Below are positions 51,156 to 62,985 of a DNA stretch of 64,000 nucleotides, piece by piece; position 1 is the first letter of the stretch; every line of letters starts with the position of its first letter. Both the position numbers and the translations under genes were made by a program. The stretch is taken from NCBI GenBank assembly GCA_964017065.1, contig OZ024785.1, forward strand, positions 682,001 to 746,000, in the 5' to 3' direction. A model generated the notes under the pieces. It was not told where the DNA came from and made no database searches. It saw only the letters and a program-made list of their open reading frames with translations. The stretch is from Haliclona indistincta (taxonomy: Eukaryota > Porifera > Demospongiae > Haplosclerida > Chalinidae).

Positions 51156-52896
51156 ATAATAAAGATGTGTAGAATTTTGAATAATAATAAAATGGGTATA
51201 GCTGTAGTAACAATGTTGTACATAATGCAAGTAAGTGAGTAATTGTAGGTAACAATGGGTAGCTGTAGATATTATTGCTATCATATAGTGGTCAAAAGGT
51301 AGTTCAATTTCTTCATTGCTTCTTGCAGGCTCATAGGTGCGTGTACTTTGCGTCCAATCGATTTTCAATAATTTGAAGTATTAAAAATTTCGATTTTTGC
51401 CCCTTTTGTGCTTCTGTTCGTAGCGACGAAAACATAAATTCTCGCGATGAACTTATTGGAAATTGAATTCAGCTTTTGGGGTGTATAAAGCGGCCAATCT
51501 AAATTCAACCAATGGAGGAATTGAAACGATGAAACCGCTGGAGTAGAATCATTTTTTGATTTTTGAAAATTCAAAATCGATTGTCAAATTCAATTTTCAA
51601 TTTTTTGCTGCACATGATATTCTTGACTACAGTCATCTCGCTGTGTGATACGTGATCACTGACTGATCTGGCGATGGTATTGTGCTGTGGGCGGAACTAA
51701 TAGAGGTGCGGTCTTGACAAAATGGCGACAGTGGTGTGAAGGCTGCTAGCTCTCAGCTCAAAATCACTCTTGGACTGTTGGACAAGCTAAAGTTGTGCTC
51801 ATGAGGAAATCCGACCGTACACATTATTTTGAAAGATTCCTAATATTAGACAACATATTGATTATTATGATTCAGATTGCCCATGACCCAGGGCCACGCA
51901 TCTGCATGTGACCTAGCTGTCCCGTCGACGTCATGCCCGCGGGTTGCTCGAGTACACAACGTTCGCATGTTGGACCAGAGGTTGTCTAGCATGCACCATT
52001 AAAATAACGGTGGTAATAAAGTAACTAAACATCTGGCCTGCTGAACTTTAAACGAGCCCGCCCTCTCATGCACAATATTTGTGTGTGGGTTAGTAGGTTA
52101 TTCAAATGAAAAGGTTATCAAGTTGCATGCACAGTGAACAGTTCAGTCCAGCCACCAGCGGTGCGCCTAACAACTTAGTAGGCGGTAACATAGAAGGTGT
52201 GGCAATTCATTTCAAGTACGTTAAGTACCAGTACCACACCTTCCATCTATGCTTCCGGTGTTCCCAATATAAAATAGCGGCTGCTAGCTACAGATGGCTC
52301 AGCTGGAGAAATGGATAGCTGCTACTAGCGATGTCTGTACGCGCAAGAATTTCAGCTACCTAAGAACGTATTTAAGAGTACTGTCATCTGCTAGCCTAGC
52401 ATGGCATCAATGGAACCATTGCCCACATAGTACACTAATAAAGTACAGTATCTCTCAATGGCACTGGCTTGGAGGATCGATATTAGTCACGCAATTACCA
52501 TCATGTGACTAGGCTCTTCACTTCATAGAGCAGCACAAACAAGTGTTTGGATATTCTGCTCGACTGCTGAACCAGCATTACTGCTGAACCTATATAACCG
52601 ACTGATATGGCCTCTGGTTTAGCCTGGTTGTGGGTCCCTCAAGGATCTACTGGATTTATAGTGGGTTTTCATGGCGTATCGTAACTTATTATAATGAAGC
52701 TAGTATATGCCGTTTTGGTAACCTAGAGTTGACTACTGAACAATCATAATATGCACTCAGGTCACCTAAATGGCTTCCGCCCCATGTACATGTAACCGAG
52801 GTAATTTACGATTACGAAACGCCGTTCTTCCAGTTCTCATTGACGCTAATGAGTTTCACCAAACTTTAACATTGATGGTGTAATTCATAATGTCAT
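51156..52896. other. Gene-free stretch
   Basis: It is A/T-rich with tracts of tcaaaatcgattgtcaaatt near 51560-51600, and has a short inverted repeat (catagaaggtgtgg / ccacaccttccatctatg) near 52188-52250. I see no supported exon on either strand. Confidence 0.4.
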
Positions 52897-53338
52897 TCAT
52901 ACACTCAGTCTTCTCGTTACATCTATTAAAAATAATAGAGCCTGCTTTAAAAGAAGATTGTCTCTGTTTACAAGGCGATGAAAAATGGAATCAATTGAAG
53001 GATATCTTCGATTGAAAGCTTGCTCTCTCATTTCTCTTCTGTCACCTTGAAGGGGGTCAGTTCCAAAAGGGGTTGGATCGGTTAGTCTCCCTCCATTACT
53101 TTCATACAATTGTATGGCTCGATCTGTAGGTGGTAGCAGTGATGGTGTGATAGGCCTGGCTCTATTATCTTGCTGCATCAGGCGATTAGGTACCCCTCTT
53201 GGAATGCCTCTTCTTCTAGCTACAAACATGTAAAAATGAAGTCATAAGATTAAAACAATGACAAAAGAACTTACCAGGAATAGGATGCAAGTTCCATGAT
53301 GTTACAAACATAGTGATGGCTACATTGATTACCTTCAT
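52897..53338 (-). CDS. Small secreted basic protein, unrecognised (2 exons, 128 aa)
   Basis: Exon 1 is 53338-53275 and encodes a signal-peptide-like start (MKVINVAITMFVTSWNLHPI) ending in phase 1. Intron 53274-53220 is 55 bp, GT-AG. Exon 2 is 53219-52897 and ends in TGA. The mature part is basic, with ARRRGIPRGVPNRL at its start and internal RR pairs (GDRREMRE, FNRRYPS, VTRRLSV), and has no Cys. It resembles no family I know. Dibasic sites after a signal peptide suggest a processed peptide precursor, but repeated peptide units are absent. The start is chosen as the only Met that gives a hydrophobic leader in phase. Confidence 0.65.
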
Positions 53339-53409
53339 TGTAAACCAAGAAACACAGAACCTAATCCTTCAAGTCACCTACTATGCACATTGACACCTTT
53401 TCTTAATTA

Positions 53410-53612
53410 AAGCACCAAAGCGGTGCTGATGCCTCGGTGCATTTGCACTGCAATGCCGAGTAAAAATTTAAATTTTGTCTGACAAAATAATTATTAATAT
53501 AGAGCTAATAGTATCCAGCTTTTTACTAACACCATAAGCAAAAAGCACCAAAGGTGCTGATGCCTCGGTGGAGCACACAGGGACAACCGACAGTAAACCA
53601 AAGGTGCAGATG
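53410..53612. repeat. Diverged tandem motif (gcaccaaaggtgctgatgcctcggtg)
   Basis: Three spaced copies occur near 53412, 53540 and 53597. The motif resembles the terminal sequence of the MITE at 53613-55066, so these may be older or nested termini. Confidence 0.5.
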
Positions 53613-55066
53613 CGTCGGTGGAATGCAACAATTTCACATACACAGCAACAAACTGCAGCTGTTGTTCCTTTCTGTACAGCAATCACAATGCAGTATAATA
53701 GTTATGCAATCAGAAGCCAGAGGAGGTTGGAAGCATTAGTATGCGCACGTGATTTTTAGGCTGTTATTATGCGCACGTGATTTACGAATGCATAGCTAAC
53801 GTTCCATCGTGAGGCGTGGCTTAATGGCGCTAGCATACAGCACTCGAAATCATCCGTGGATTCTTTCTAAAATTGTATTGCAAAGAGCTTGATTACTGGT
53901 CTTACTTAAAGTTATGATCTTAGAGTACTGGTTTAGCTATTTTGCATAGTGCACTGCAACAGTTTCTGTGTTCTGTATGTCATGAAATTTATGAAGAAGT
54001 AGCACAGCTCCAGTAGACAGCACACTTATGCTGGGTTAAGGAATCTTTCTGCTGTGAAACAGGTTAATTTTAAGCAACTTTCTTAGTTCTAGCTCTGACC
54101 AGGTCTCGTCAGCTGTATATTGGGTTTTGCAGATAACAATGGAGCTGTCTCTTCGCTCGCCGTTTTTAAACGCCAAGATTTTGCTTCAGGACGTCTGTAG
54201 CAGACTTGTCAATAAGCTGATTGCTTGCACGAACAATAACTGTAGTGTTTTCCACTGTTGAGAATCTCTACTACTTTCTCGCCCATAGCACCTCGGGGAC
54301 CCCTGGGTTGGACCGGGTAGATCGCATTTTTGTAATCTGCTTTGCAAGAGCTTTAGATTGATACTAAATTCGTCCAATTCTGTCCAGAGAATTTGGGTAA
54401 AATTGACAACTAAGATTCGCCATACATTTTGATTTGGAGTTGTACGTGTCACGTGACTGAATATTAATGCTTCCAACCTCCTCTGATCAGAAGCCAATCA
54501 GTGCTGACCACTAATTCAACTGGGCGTGTCTATATTGTTCAGGGCAACAGCACGTACAACGAGCGAGATAGCTTGCTTACAAAATTTCTTTAGACATACG
54601 ATGTAACCTATCAGCTTCTAGGCAGTCAACTGTGGATAGTTTTGTCTACGGAGAACTCCAGATCGCCAGCAAAGGCCATCGATCGCGAGGTAAGCAAAGC
54701 TATACGCCATAACTCTAGAACGCAGCTTCATATACAAGTCTGCCGTGCTGTTCTGAAGTAAGGGCGAACTCACTAGCTGTAAGGCAGCCAGCAATAGACA
54801 ATTTTGTCGTTACATCAGCAACTAGATCGCCAGCCGGCGATCGCGAGGTAAGCAATCACGCTATAACTCACGAACAGAGCCTTATAACCAAAATCCTTAC
54901 AATTCATTTTCAAGCAAATATCGACTTTAGCTTGTGTTGCACGTTTCAGCGCTTAGTTTTCAGCGAGCGACGAGAAATCCTGCCGACAGACAGACAGATA
55001 CATACATACATACATACATACACAAACAAACTACTGTATGCCTCGTGGCTCCGCCCACCGAGGCAT
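53613..55066 (-). mobile_element. MITE with GCCTCGGTGG termini (copy B), interrupted by a MULE-like element
   Basis: Left atgcgtcggtgga pairs with right tccgcccaccgaggcat. It matches the element at 58863-59366 in reverse complement on both sides of the insertion at 53718-54485. It includes a GACA/TACA microsatellite near 54985-55020. Confidence 0.7.
53718..54485. mobile_element. MULE-like MITE (768 bp), 9-bp TSD
   Basis: Termini CAGAGGAGGTTGGAAGC and, inverted, GCTTCCAACCTCCTCTG, with the perfect 9-bp duplication atcagaagc at 53709-53717 and 54486-54494. The empty site is seen in the related MITE at about 59260-59275. Same family as 8042-11180. Confidence 0.88.
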
Positions 55067-55424
55067 CGATTGATTCTGTCTAGAATGTGAGATAGCTGTC
55101 TATGAGTCTACCATGATTGTTATGATTGATTGCTAGCCAGACATTGTAATGCCTTTTCCTCTCATTAGACATTCTTATCCACACCACTATTCCCAGTCAC
55201 CAACTATCTATGTGCATTGACACCTTTTCTTAATGTCTGGTCCTGTCTAGAATGTGAGGTATGTTGTTCATGAGTCTACTGAGCATAGTGCACATGCTAT
55301 AAATGCTATGGTGTACAGATCTTTTCTGCACTGTGGCGAGAAAACTTCAGTATAAAATCATAACACCATACAAATCAAACATCTGATACAAACGAGCACT
55401 ATACTTGTTTCACAAAGTTTCTCT

Positions 55425-56590
55425 ATGTGGGGAAAGCCAGGTATGGTAAACTCTCTTGTCAAGGTACAATCCAGTTATCTATGGCGTCAGTTGGTCTCTC
55501 ATCGTCAGCTGTTCATGAGTAAGAAGCTGATTCTTCAGTATATTGGGCTTGTTAAGACAAACATGAAGATGATCACCAAACACAAAGGAACTCCAAGAGA
55601 AAATAAACTATTGTACCAGGTCAGGCAGGGTTCATCCCACGAGGATTTCTTACTTCTAACTCCCAAGAATCATTGTCAGAGAGTTAATTGTTGATTTAGT
55701 GCTGCTTTGGTGTCCAGGCAAATATTGTGTAGAATGCCTCAAAATCACTCTTAGAGGCATAAAATTTTCAAATCTTCAGGAACATTCATACATGAAAAAA
55801 GTTTTTCCCAATAAAAATTTAAACCCTACCTGGTCTTTTAGCAGAATTAGCTCAAAAAATTACCGTATTACCGTACAGTAAAAATTACCGTATAGCGGGT
55901 GCTGCATATGATTATTGTCTTGTTGCTGTTAGATCTATCACAAGTTGATGTCATTGGAGAGCTTTGTTAAGGGTGGTCCCCCAGTGGTGTGGTGTGAGGG
56001 AGGTACCAGGGACTTCTTCATGAGAATACGCACTGAGCCCCTCAAGGTTAGTGGTAGTTAGCTCTTGGTACACTAGGCAACTTTGTTGCGTACAACCCAG
56101 CAACAGTGTGTCATGCGAATTCGAAGCAACTTTGTTGAGTGAATAGAATGCCGCTCTATTCCAGGCAACAAAGTTGCAAGTAATAAATGCTGCGTATTTG
56201 CCTTAAACGTATTTGCAGTCACAAGAGTGTCTCTGATCATCCTCTATCATTGTAATGTTCTGAGGGTTTTCTCTTTGAATTAATTTTAAGTTTAGACCAA
56301 GTCATTGAAGCTGAAATTCCTGAGTTTGCCTGTGCAGCCGTGCAGCTATAGGATAGTAAAATTACAATTTCCTCTTTTTTTGTACCCTATAAATTTTCCC
56401 AAGTAGCACTTATTTTGATGCTTTATCTTGTATTACACCACTCCCTTCTTCAGGCTGAGAGAGCTGATGAATTGTTGCAAGCCGCTGAGCGAAGGCTTCA
56501 AGCTGTTATAGATCACTTGCTGATGCGCACACAGCGTTTCCCAGAGTGTGGTGACTATACCTACCTGCAGTCATGGTTACTGGATGTTAG
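55425..56590 (+). CDS. Unrecognised gene, three consecutive phase-0 exons (partial)
   Basis: Exon 1 ends at 55619 (LLYQ, donor gtcagg) and is open back to an ATG at 55425 or an acceptor near 55462. Exon 2 is 55933-56046 (IYHKLMSLESFVKGGPP...RTEPLK). Exon 3 starts at 56454 (AERADELLQAAERRLQAV) and is open to about 56590, with a possible donor after SWLLD. The three parts join in phase 0 and form a plausible helical, coiled-coil-rich protein. I do not recognise the family. The 5' and 3' ends are unknown, and a minisatellite begins at the 3' edge of exon 3. Codon content and good splice sites support it being real. Confidence 0.55.
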
Positions 56591-56795
56591 AGGGGTCACC
56601 ATTACTGAGCCACTGAGGATGGGTCACCATTACTGAGCCACTGAGGAGGGGTCACCATTACTGAGCCACTGAGGAGGGGTCACCATTACTGAGCCACTGA
56701 GGATGGGTCACCATTACTGATGAGCCACTGAGGAGGGGTCACCATTACTGAGCCACTGAGGAGGGGTCACCATTACTGACCCACTGAGAATGGGT
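56585..56795. repeat. 28-bp minisatellite, about seven copies
   Basis: Unit ggggtcaccattactgagcc plus actgagga(g/t). It begins at the codons for GVTITEPL at the end of the preceding exon, so it seems to have expanded from the exon/intron edge. Confidence 0.85.
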
Positions 56796-57465
56796 CTCTC
56801 TCCATTGACTCCTTCAGCTCAAGTGTCTAACTAGATTCAATTTACAGTGTTTTAAAATTAGTCAAAAACCTTTAAGTTTAGGTTTTATTTTCCAGTTTTT
56901 TTTGGCAAATTTTTAAAGCACAAAAATTATAATTTACAGTGACTGACTGACCAATCAAATTGTAGGCAGCTGATCTGCGGTACATAAATTAGTCGTGCCC
57001 AGCTCAAATTCTCTCGCGAGTATTCCAAGAAGGGTATAGCTTACAGCTCGTGGACTACCTATGTCAATCATGGCATCGTCAACCAAGTCTCCAGCAGCAG
57101 AAGAGAGCTAGTAAGCTAACAGCAACACTACAGTGCTGATTGTAAGTAATGAATTGTGTTTTTTTTCAAGTTTGCAAAAAATTGTTTAATACAGGTCAGC
57201 GAAGGTGATAAGAAGCAAAAATTTAATAGTTCAAACTGAGAAGGAGAGGAAATAAACCAACTGTCAATGACCGACTCTTCCCTCAGATGACCAACACTGC
57301 TTTGCTGAAATTTGCTATATTCGATGCCGACAATAGGCAAGAAAAACTGCACGCAGCATACCTTGGCTAGAAAAATACAGCAACTTGCAAAATTATGAAT
57401 ATCATTAATAATTGGGGCGAGCCCCACATTGATTGGCACAATGGCCCACGCGGCGGGGAATGTTT
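56796..57465. other. Gene-free stretch
   Basis: No exon is recognised. A minus-strand ORF (57472-57128) has no domain I can name. Confidence 0.35.
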
Positions 57466-57652
<187 letters not shown>

Positions 57653-57889
57653 TCACGGGGTAGCGTTTGTCCTTTTCAATCCATATGGCGAGGCCCATAC
57701 TGTAGTATAGTATGCGAGGCCCACGAGGGCAGCAATTGCAAGGCCCCGGGATTGCACGTTCTTTCATAACTACTTGACGTTCTTTCATAACTCGACTGCA
57801 AAATGGACGACTCGACGATTCGCCTTCCCATCTCGCTTTTCCATGAATCATGATGCACCCGGCGCCCTCATCAGCGATACTGTGACTGA

Positions 57890-58215
57890 CGCTGCAGCAA
57901 GAACTAGGGCTTTGGCGCGGGAGAGGAAGCGCAGACAGCGTGAACTTGAAGAGAGACACCACTGCTACTCGGCCCATATTATCCCGCGCTGTATATATTA
58001 CTCTCCATTACAAATAATTGAGCAAACAGACTTTCACACCTTCGTGAAAGGGCTAACAAAAGACTGTCTACAGAAACTGAAGAACATCGGTTATAGCTAT
58101 TGACTCAATGCTAAGACATGTCTTGCTTATGACTCCTCCTTTTTCCCTGACACTGTTAAACTATGGAACAAATTACCTGCTGAGATTGTCTCCGCTTCGT
58201 TTTCAAGATAGATAT
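57890..58215 (+). pseudogene. Non-LTR retrotransposon (LINE) 3' fragment
   Basis: About 58130-58205 encodes FFPDTVKLWNKLPAEIVSAS, which matches the C-terminal SFFPRTxxxWNxLP signature of many LINE ORF2 proteins. The 109-residue ORF ending at 58103 lies just upstream in another frame. Only this 3' tail is recognisable. Confidence 0.55.
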
Positions 58216-58567
58216 ATATTCGTGGCTATCTATCTAATTTAATCTAGTAACTTAGGATGTTTGTCTTTTCTTTTGGCTGGTACTGTTGAAGCTTTTTGCT
58301 ACTGGTACAGCCATGCAAAATTGTCATAGAAAAAAGTATTTAGAGAGAGCAGAATATTATTATTTTAATACTAGCAACAAATTCTGACTCCAAAGGGATG
58401 GTTTTGGTTAATTATCAATGAAAGAACACAACAGAGGAAGATAGATAATAAATTGTTACTATTTTATTTATGTGCGAGGCAAATACATGCTGTATCAATG
58501 CTCAGGCTCGCCCCTGCCATTCCATGAATGTACTAGTAATAGGTCACCCGCCACCTTACTACACAAT

Positions 58568-60593
58568 ATGGCGAACAGGACTATAGTTACGTGGCTGCAA
58601 TGTAGCAGAAGGTTGAGTACTGGCCGTCCTGTGTCGAGAAAGAAAGGCCTAGCGAACCCGCTCAAGGACAAGCTGCCTAAGAGACCGGCCGGGTGAGTTG
58701 ATGTACTGTGTTCGCGACCTCTCAAACTTTCAATGCCATAGTCACTCTGTCAGCCAAACACACAGTTCCAGCTCCGCTCCGTTATACAGTATCATTTTTA
58801 TCATCTACATGTAGTACTAGCATAGATAATATTATTAGCCATTACAGACTCGATGTGTATTATGCCTTGGTGGGCGGAGCTACTAGGCATGCTGTGTCTG
58901 TCGTTTATTCAGTCTGTCTGTTACACCATTTTTGCTGCGCAAGCTGAAAGGTACGCTCTGAAACTTGCAATGCAGGTACAACTCGATATTATCTCGGTTT
59001 TGAAATAGGCAAACTTCGATTCAAAGCTTTGTTCTAGAGTTATGGCGTGGTTTGCTCACCTAGATGGCTTTTACTGACGATCAGGACTTCTCCGAAAACA
59101 AACTACCCACAGCAGACTGCCTAGTAGCTTGTAGGTTAGATTTATACTACAGGATGGCAGCGCAGGTCAGTATAAACTGCGCGAGGTAGCTTACCAGAAC
59201 TGCTGCCATTGTAGGCACGCCCAGTTACTTTAATCACTCAGCTTCTGACTGCATAACTATAAAATGCTGTATTGCTTCTGCTTGTGCTATTTGAATGCTG
59301 GCAGCTGAATATGAATCCTACTCTGTTATAGCATTACATGCTCAAATTTTAACATCCACCGAGGCATAACCCGCACCAGAAACGTATGTGTTTAAAATTG
59401 TATTTTATTGTTGAATCGCTACTAGTTCTGCGTTTTCCTTGTTCATAAAAGACCATTATCACGATCCTGACCTGAAGGGACAAGGTTAGGAAGCTCCACT
59501 ATTAGTACACGGTGTGTTACTAGTTGTGCAGGTATTGAAAGGACCAAGGAGCTAGCTCGGCAATGGAGCACCTTGACAGATGCTAGCAAGCAAGTAAGTA
59601 CTCCAGTTGGTATTCAGTAACACAGTCTGTTCCCTCTAGCTCTATTTTGATCGGCACCAGCAAGACATGGCTGATTTCAAGAGTGCTCACACACACTTCT
59701 GGTCAAGTCTATCAAATGAGGAGGCTGAAAAATATCGCAATGCGATTAAAACATATTATCACAGGAAGATAGAATACAAGAGTCCATCTGAAGTAGACAC
59801 TGATGTAAGCAGCTTGTATTGGATATATCTGTTCATTATTACTTTGTTTTACAGTGTTTACCTCCGAGTCGTATAAATGGATATTCAATGTTTATGAGGG
59901 AGACTTTTGACTCAGTAAAATATGCAGAACAGAAGGTGCCAAAGAGTGTTGTAATTTTTATAACATTGACTTCCTCACAGGAAAAATTTTCTCTGATATC
60001 GAAGAAATGGAAGGCCTTAAGTGAGCAAGAAAAACAGGTGTGAATTCTTACAATGGCATAATAAAAGCATTCCTTCATATTGATAATGACTGGGAGATTG
60101 AAACAGTAGCCTGGAAATTTCCGGCCGGCCCGGTCTGTTAGCTTCTGTGACATGTGTGTATTAAGCTGAGATTATTAATACTACGTAACCGGGATAAGAA
60201 ACTAATGTATAGCCCCTCGCTTTCACTGTATCTTTAGGCATTGTGCGAATATCATAATTTAAGCTCTGTAACTTGTCTATGACCACAGTTTTTAACGAAA
60301 AAAGCTCGGGCAAGCTGACGCCTGACTGAGTCACTGAATGCTGTAATACATTTTCACGAGTATGATGTCATTTTCATGACATTAGGACGAAATGCGCATT
60401 GCACAAGATTGTCACAGTTTCTTATCCCAGTTACGTAGTATTACAATAATCTAATTTTAGTAACAGTGTGACATCTTGTTAGGTTTACAATGAGAGAGCT
60501 CTGAAGGAATGGAAAATTAGACTAAATAGTTACTCAAAAAGGATACAGAGTCAAGCTCACCTGAGAAGGACGAAGAATAGAGACACACATTAA
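58568..60593 (+). CDS. TFAM: Mitochondrial transcription factor A-like protein, two HMG boxes (219 aa)
   Basis: Exons are 58568-58692, 59426-59484, 59532-59593, 59640-59804, 59855-59935, 59981-60037 and 60483-60593 (stop TAA). All are in phase and the sum is 660 bp. The N-terminus MANRTIVTWLQCSRRLSTG is Arg-rich and acidic-free, like a mitochondrial targeting peptide. HMG box A begins LPKRPAGSAFSLFIKDHY and includes ARQWSTLTDASKQLY. A linker follows, then box B (RINGYSMFMRETF, ISKKWKALSEQEKQVY). The tail is basic. Two HMG boxes behind a targeting peptide and about 220 residues are the TFAM layout, so it should package and transcribe mtDNA. The exon 5 donor (gtgcca) is weak, and a slightly later donor is possible. 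MITEs sit in introns 1 and 6. Confidence 0.85.
58863..59366 (+). mobile_element. MITE with GCCTTGGTGG terminus (copy A), intron 1 of the TFAM-like gene
   Basis: Left gccttggtgggcggagc pairs with right ccaccgaggc. It is uninterrupted and matches 53613-55066 in reverse, giving the empty site for the MULE-like insertion there. Confidence 0.75.
60181..60438. mobile_element. 258-bp MITE with CTACGTAACCGGGATAAG terminus, TA target
   Basis: Inverted at the right as cttatcccagttacgtag. TA flanks (60179-60180, 60439-60440). It lies in the last intron of the TFAM-like gene. Confidence 0.85.
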
Positions 60594-60751
60594 CTTTATT
60601 TCTCGGCATTTTTTTCAAATCACTTGTCAAAATTTATTGGGTCCTCCTTCTTTTTTAATTATTAACTACAAGATAGAAGACAAGAGTGTATCTAAAGTAG
60701 ATGCTGTTGTAGCAGCGTTTACTGTTCATAATTACTTGATGAACTGTCTTT

Positions 60752-60820
60752 TGGGTGTGGCTCGATTGCGTGGGTGTGTGACGTGCGTCGATCACCACCC
60801 ACGCAATCGAGCCACACCCA
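60752..60820. repeat. Perfect 25-bp inverted repeat
   Basis: Arms 60752-60776 and 60796-60820 (gtggctcgattgcgtgggtg core) are separated by 19 bp, between the TFAM-like and SAP genes. It could be a small MITE or a regulatory cruciform. Confidence 0.8.
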
Positions 60821-61076
60821 CGGAGAGCCTGCTACTAAATAGTTACTTTTGTAGCAGCAGTACAGATCAGCTACTGATTCTTATTTCGCTCGCAACAAAA
60901 ATCCGCAAACGAAATTTACTAGTTTCCTATACCGGGTACGTTAGTCTGACTCTGTCTAGCTAGCTGGGGACGAGATACTGGAAATCACGTGATATATAGA
61001 TCAAGTGATCGCACTCTTTGCTGAGTCCCTGCAGCGCTCGTGCAGCTCGATCATCTCTATCTCCGCGAATCACAAA

Positions 61077-61363
61077 ATGGCAAGTAGCTGCTACAAGATT
61101 CCAGCAGAACTGGAGGGATTGAAGAGAAAAGAGCTTCAGCAGCTATGCAAACACAACGGTATGAAGGCCAACATAAAAGTGAGAAGTATTCTTGTAACGC
61201 GGGAAATTTAAATACTATAATTTAGAACACAGAGATAATCGCTGCTCTCAGACTAGAAAGGACAAGACAGCAACAGCAGCAGCAAGAAGAGAGTGAAGAA
61301 GAGGTTTTGAACAAAACATACACTGTGGACCCACGTCGCCTGGGGCTTCCAGAGGCCAGCTGA
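61077..61363 (+). CDS. Small SAP-domain protein (2 exons, 79 aa)
   Basis: Exon 1 61077-61178 encodes an SAP motif (LEGLKRKELQQLCKHNGMKA). Exon 2 61226-61363 completes it (NTEIIAALRLERTRQ) and adds a short Gln/Glu-rich stretch and VDPRRLGLPEAS before TGA. The intron is 47 bp and phase 0. SAP motifs bind DNA in chromatin and repair proteins; the spacing resembles the N-terminus of nucleolar-spindle-associated (NuSAP) proteins. It is much shorter than NuSAP, so it is either a free-standing SAP protein or a truncated one. Confidence 0.7.
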
Positions 61364-61680
61364 CCAGTGCTCAGGACCGTTTGTGTGTTATAGACTTATT
61401 TTTGTTTTGTGTGTTATAGACTTAGTTTTGTTTACTGTGCTGAATCAAAATTAATTTTGACCTTAAAAACTGCCGTTAGATTGATCTGTGGATCACATGT
61501 TAGGACACAGGAGCCAACCCTCTTAATGCAACCCAGCTGACTACACATGTATACTATAATCTCACAGTTTAGTTCAGTGCATATTGTAGCTATGAATCGC
61601 AGCGAATAACTGTTTAGCTTACAGGTTTCACAGATTTTACTCTTAGTTGGTGTGTTGTGTAGCTATAATTATTGTAGAAG
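61364..61680. other. Gene-free stretch
   Basis: A 28-bp tandem duplication (tgtgtgttatagacttagttttg type) lies near 61381-61432. No exon is seen. Confidence 0.4.
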
Positions 61681-62050
61681 ATGTCGGAGATCCTCTCTCA
61701 CTCTCATTCCTACATGTCCCTGTTCAGTCGGGCTCTGATCCAGTGCTAAGAGACATGAAGAGGGATCAGATTGACTGACTTCACTCACGTGCTAGATTTT
61801 CTCAGAGAAAGGTGTATTCATGTATTCAAAAACTGTTGAGTGTATTCAGAAGTGTTCATTATGGCAGTGATAGAGTGCCTGGTGTAGTCATTGCTACTGA
61901 TGTCATCTGTAGGTTCATAACTGAAACTGATGAGGTGTGTCAATGCTGCTCGATCATTTCATCACCATACCTACTGATGGTTTAGGAAGCCACTCTAGTA
62001 GAGCTAGTCAAAGAATAAAAGTTTCCTTCATTGTTCAAAGAAAATTTGGT
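61681..62050 (+). pseudogene. CDKAL1-like tRNA methylthiotransferase fragment, inactivated
   Basis: Three exon remnants keep GT-AG sites. 61681-61811 encodes EILSH, then HVPVQSGSDPVLRDMKRDQ, then DFTHVLDFLRER in three frames. 61871-61934 encodes VPGVVIATDVICRFITETDE. 61986-62048 encodes EATLVELVKE, a TAA stop, then KFPSLF. This order matches the radical-SAM core of CDKAL1/MiaB-like threonylcarbamoyladenosine methylthiotransferases, which modify tRNA-Lys. Frame changes near 61712 and 61782, a TAA at about 62014 and loss of the usual GFP triplet (RFI here) show that it is dead. No N-terminal Fe-S cluster motif is found in the window. Confidence 0.75.
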
Positions 62051-62536
62051 AAAGGTGGAGATAGTACTAAAGTAAAGTAAAAAAGCTTTAATAATTTGGT
62101 AAAGGTGGAGATAGTACTACCTCATTGGACACTTAGTGGAAACTCCTCGCAAAGACAAACTGTTGTTAAAGTAAAGATTGTCATCCTCCTTATTGTTCAG
62201 TAGCTACAGGTCCAGCAGACTCCAGCTGTACTGATGTAGTGTTGTTAGGTGCAGTATACTGTTAGCAATACTGATACACATCACTACTTCAACTATTACT
62301 CATCTTTGTATCATAACAACAATACTAGTTTCATTACTATGGATATCTGGTCATGACTCTTGCTTGACACACACCACTAGCTATCACTGCCCGCTCCTGT
62401 CATGCAACGTAAGCCTCATTTCAAGAGATAGAAATTGAATTATAATAAGTTAGGTTTTGATCATATAACGTTGAAGTTACTATTAAAAACATAGATTATT
62501 TAAAATTGTGATGATTCGGAGAGTGATTTGTCTTGA
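62051..62536. other. Gene-free stretch with a short duplication
   Basis: aatttggtaaaggtggagat is repeated at about 62042 and 62094, probably a duplication of the pseudogene exon 3 edge. No exon is recognised. Confidence 0.45.
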
Positions 62537-62975
62537 TCAGCTGTCTGTAGTGGTGGTTGAAGGGCTAAGACGCCACACACAAACTGTCTTGTCACTGTAA
62601 AACACAATACTATAAACCACAGAACTACAGGTACAATACATGTGTAGCACTGCCGAGGGCAATGGAATGATTGATCATTCACTCACCTAGATCCAGTGAA
62701 CACAGCATCCTGATTGATTGCTATGGTATTAATTGATGACTTGTGAGCTGCAACTTCACCTGTACAAGGACAGAATAGCATTACAAGCCCAGTGTTACTA
62801 GATGATGCTTGCATGCCCAGTGATACTAGATGATGCTTGTACTAACCAATATACTCCAAGCAATAACACTTCCACAGTCTGAGCACTCCACTCTTGCATG
62901 CACTGACCAGCATAGCTCGTGTTAGACCCAGTGATGTGATGCTGTTGCTGTCCCTACTCTGACCATGTGGACCAT
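62537..62975 (-). CDS. WD40-repeat protein, C-terminal exons (KIF21-like candidate; 5' part outside window)
   Basis: Minus-strand exons 62975-62847, 62759-62687 and 62594-62537 (TGA) join in phase (1, then 2). They encode a WD blade ending RLWKCYCLEYIG, then a final blade EVAAHKSSINTIAINQDAVF, then TGSSDKTVCVWRLSP and the terminal STTTDS. The pattern IGEV.AH...IN.I...N...FT.SSD resembles the last blade of KIF21 kinesins, but WD40 repeats are too similar across families for a firm name. The R1 copy E begins 11 bp upstream of the first visible exon, inside the preceding intron. Confidence 0.75.
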
Positions 62976-62985
62976 CTATAGTCTA

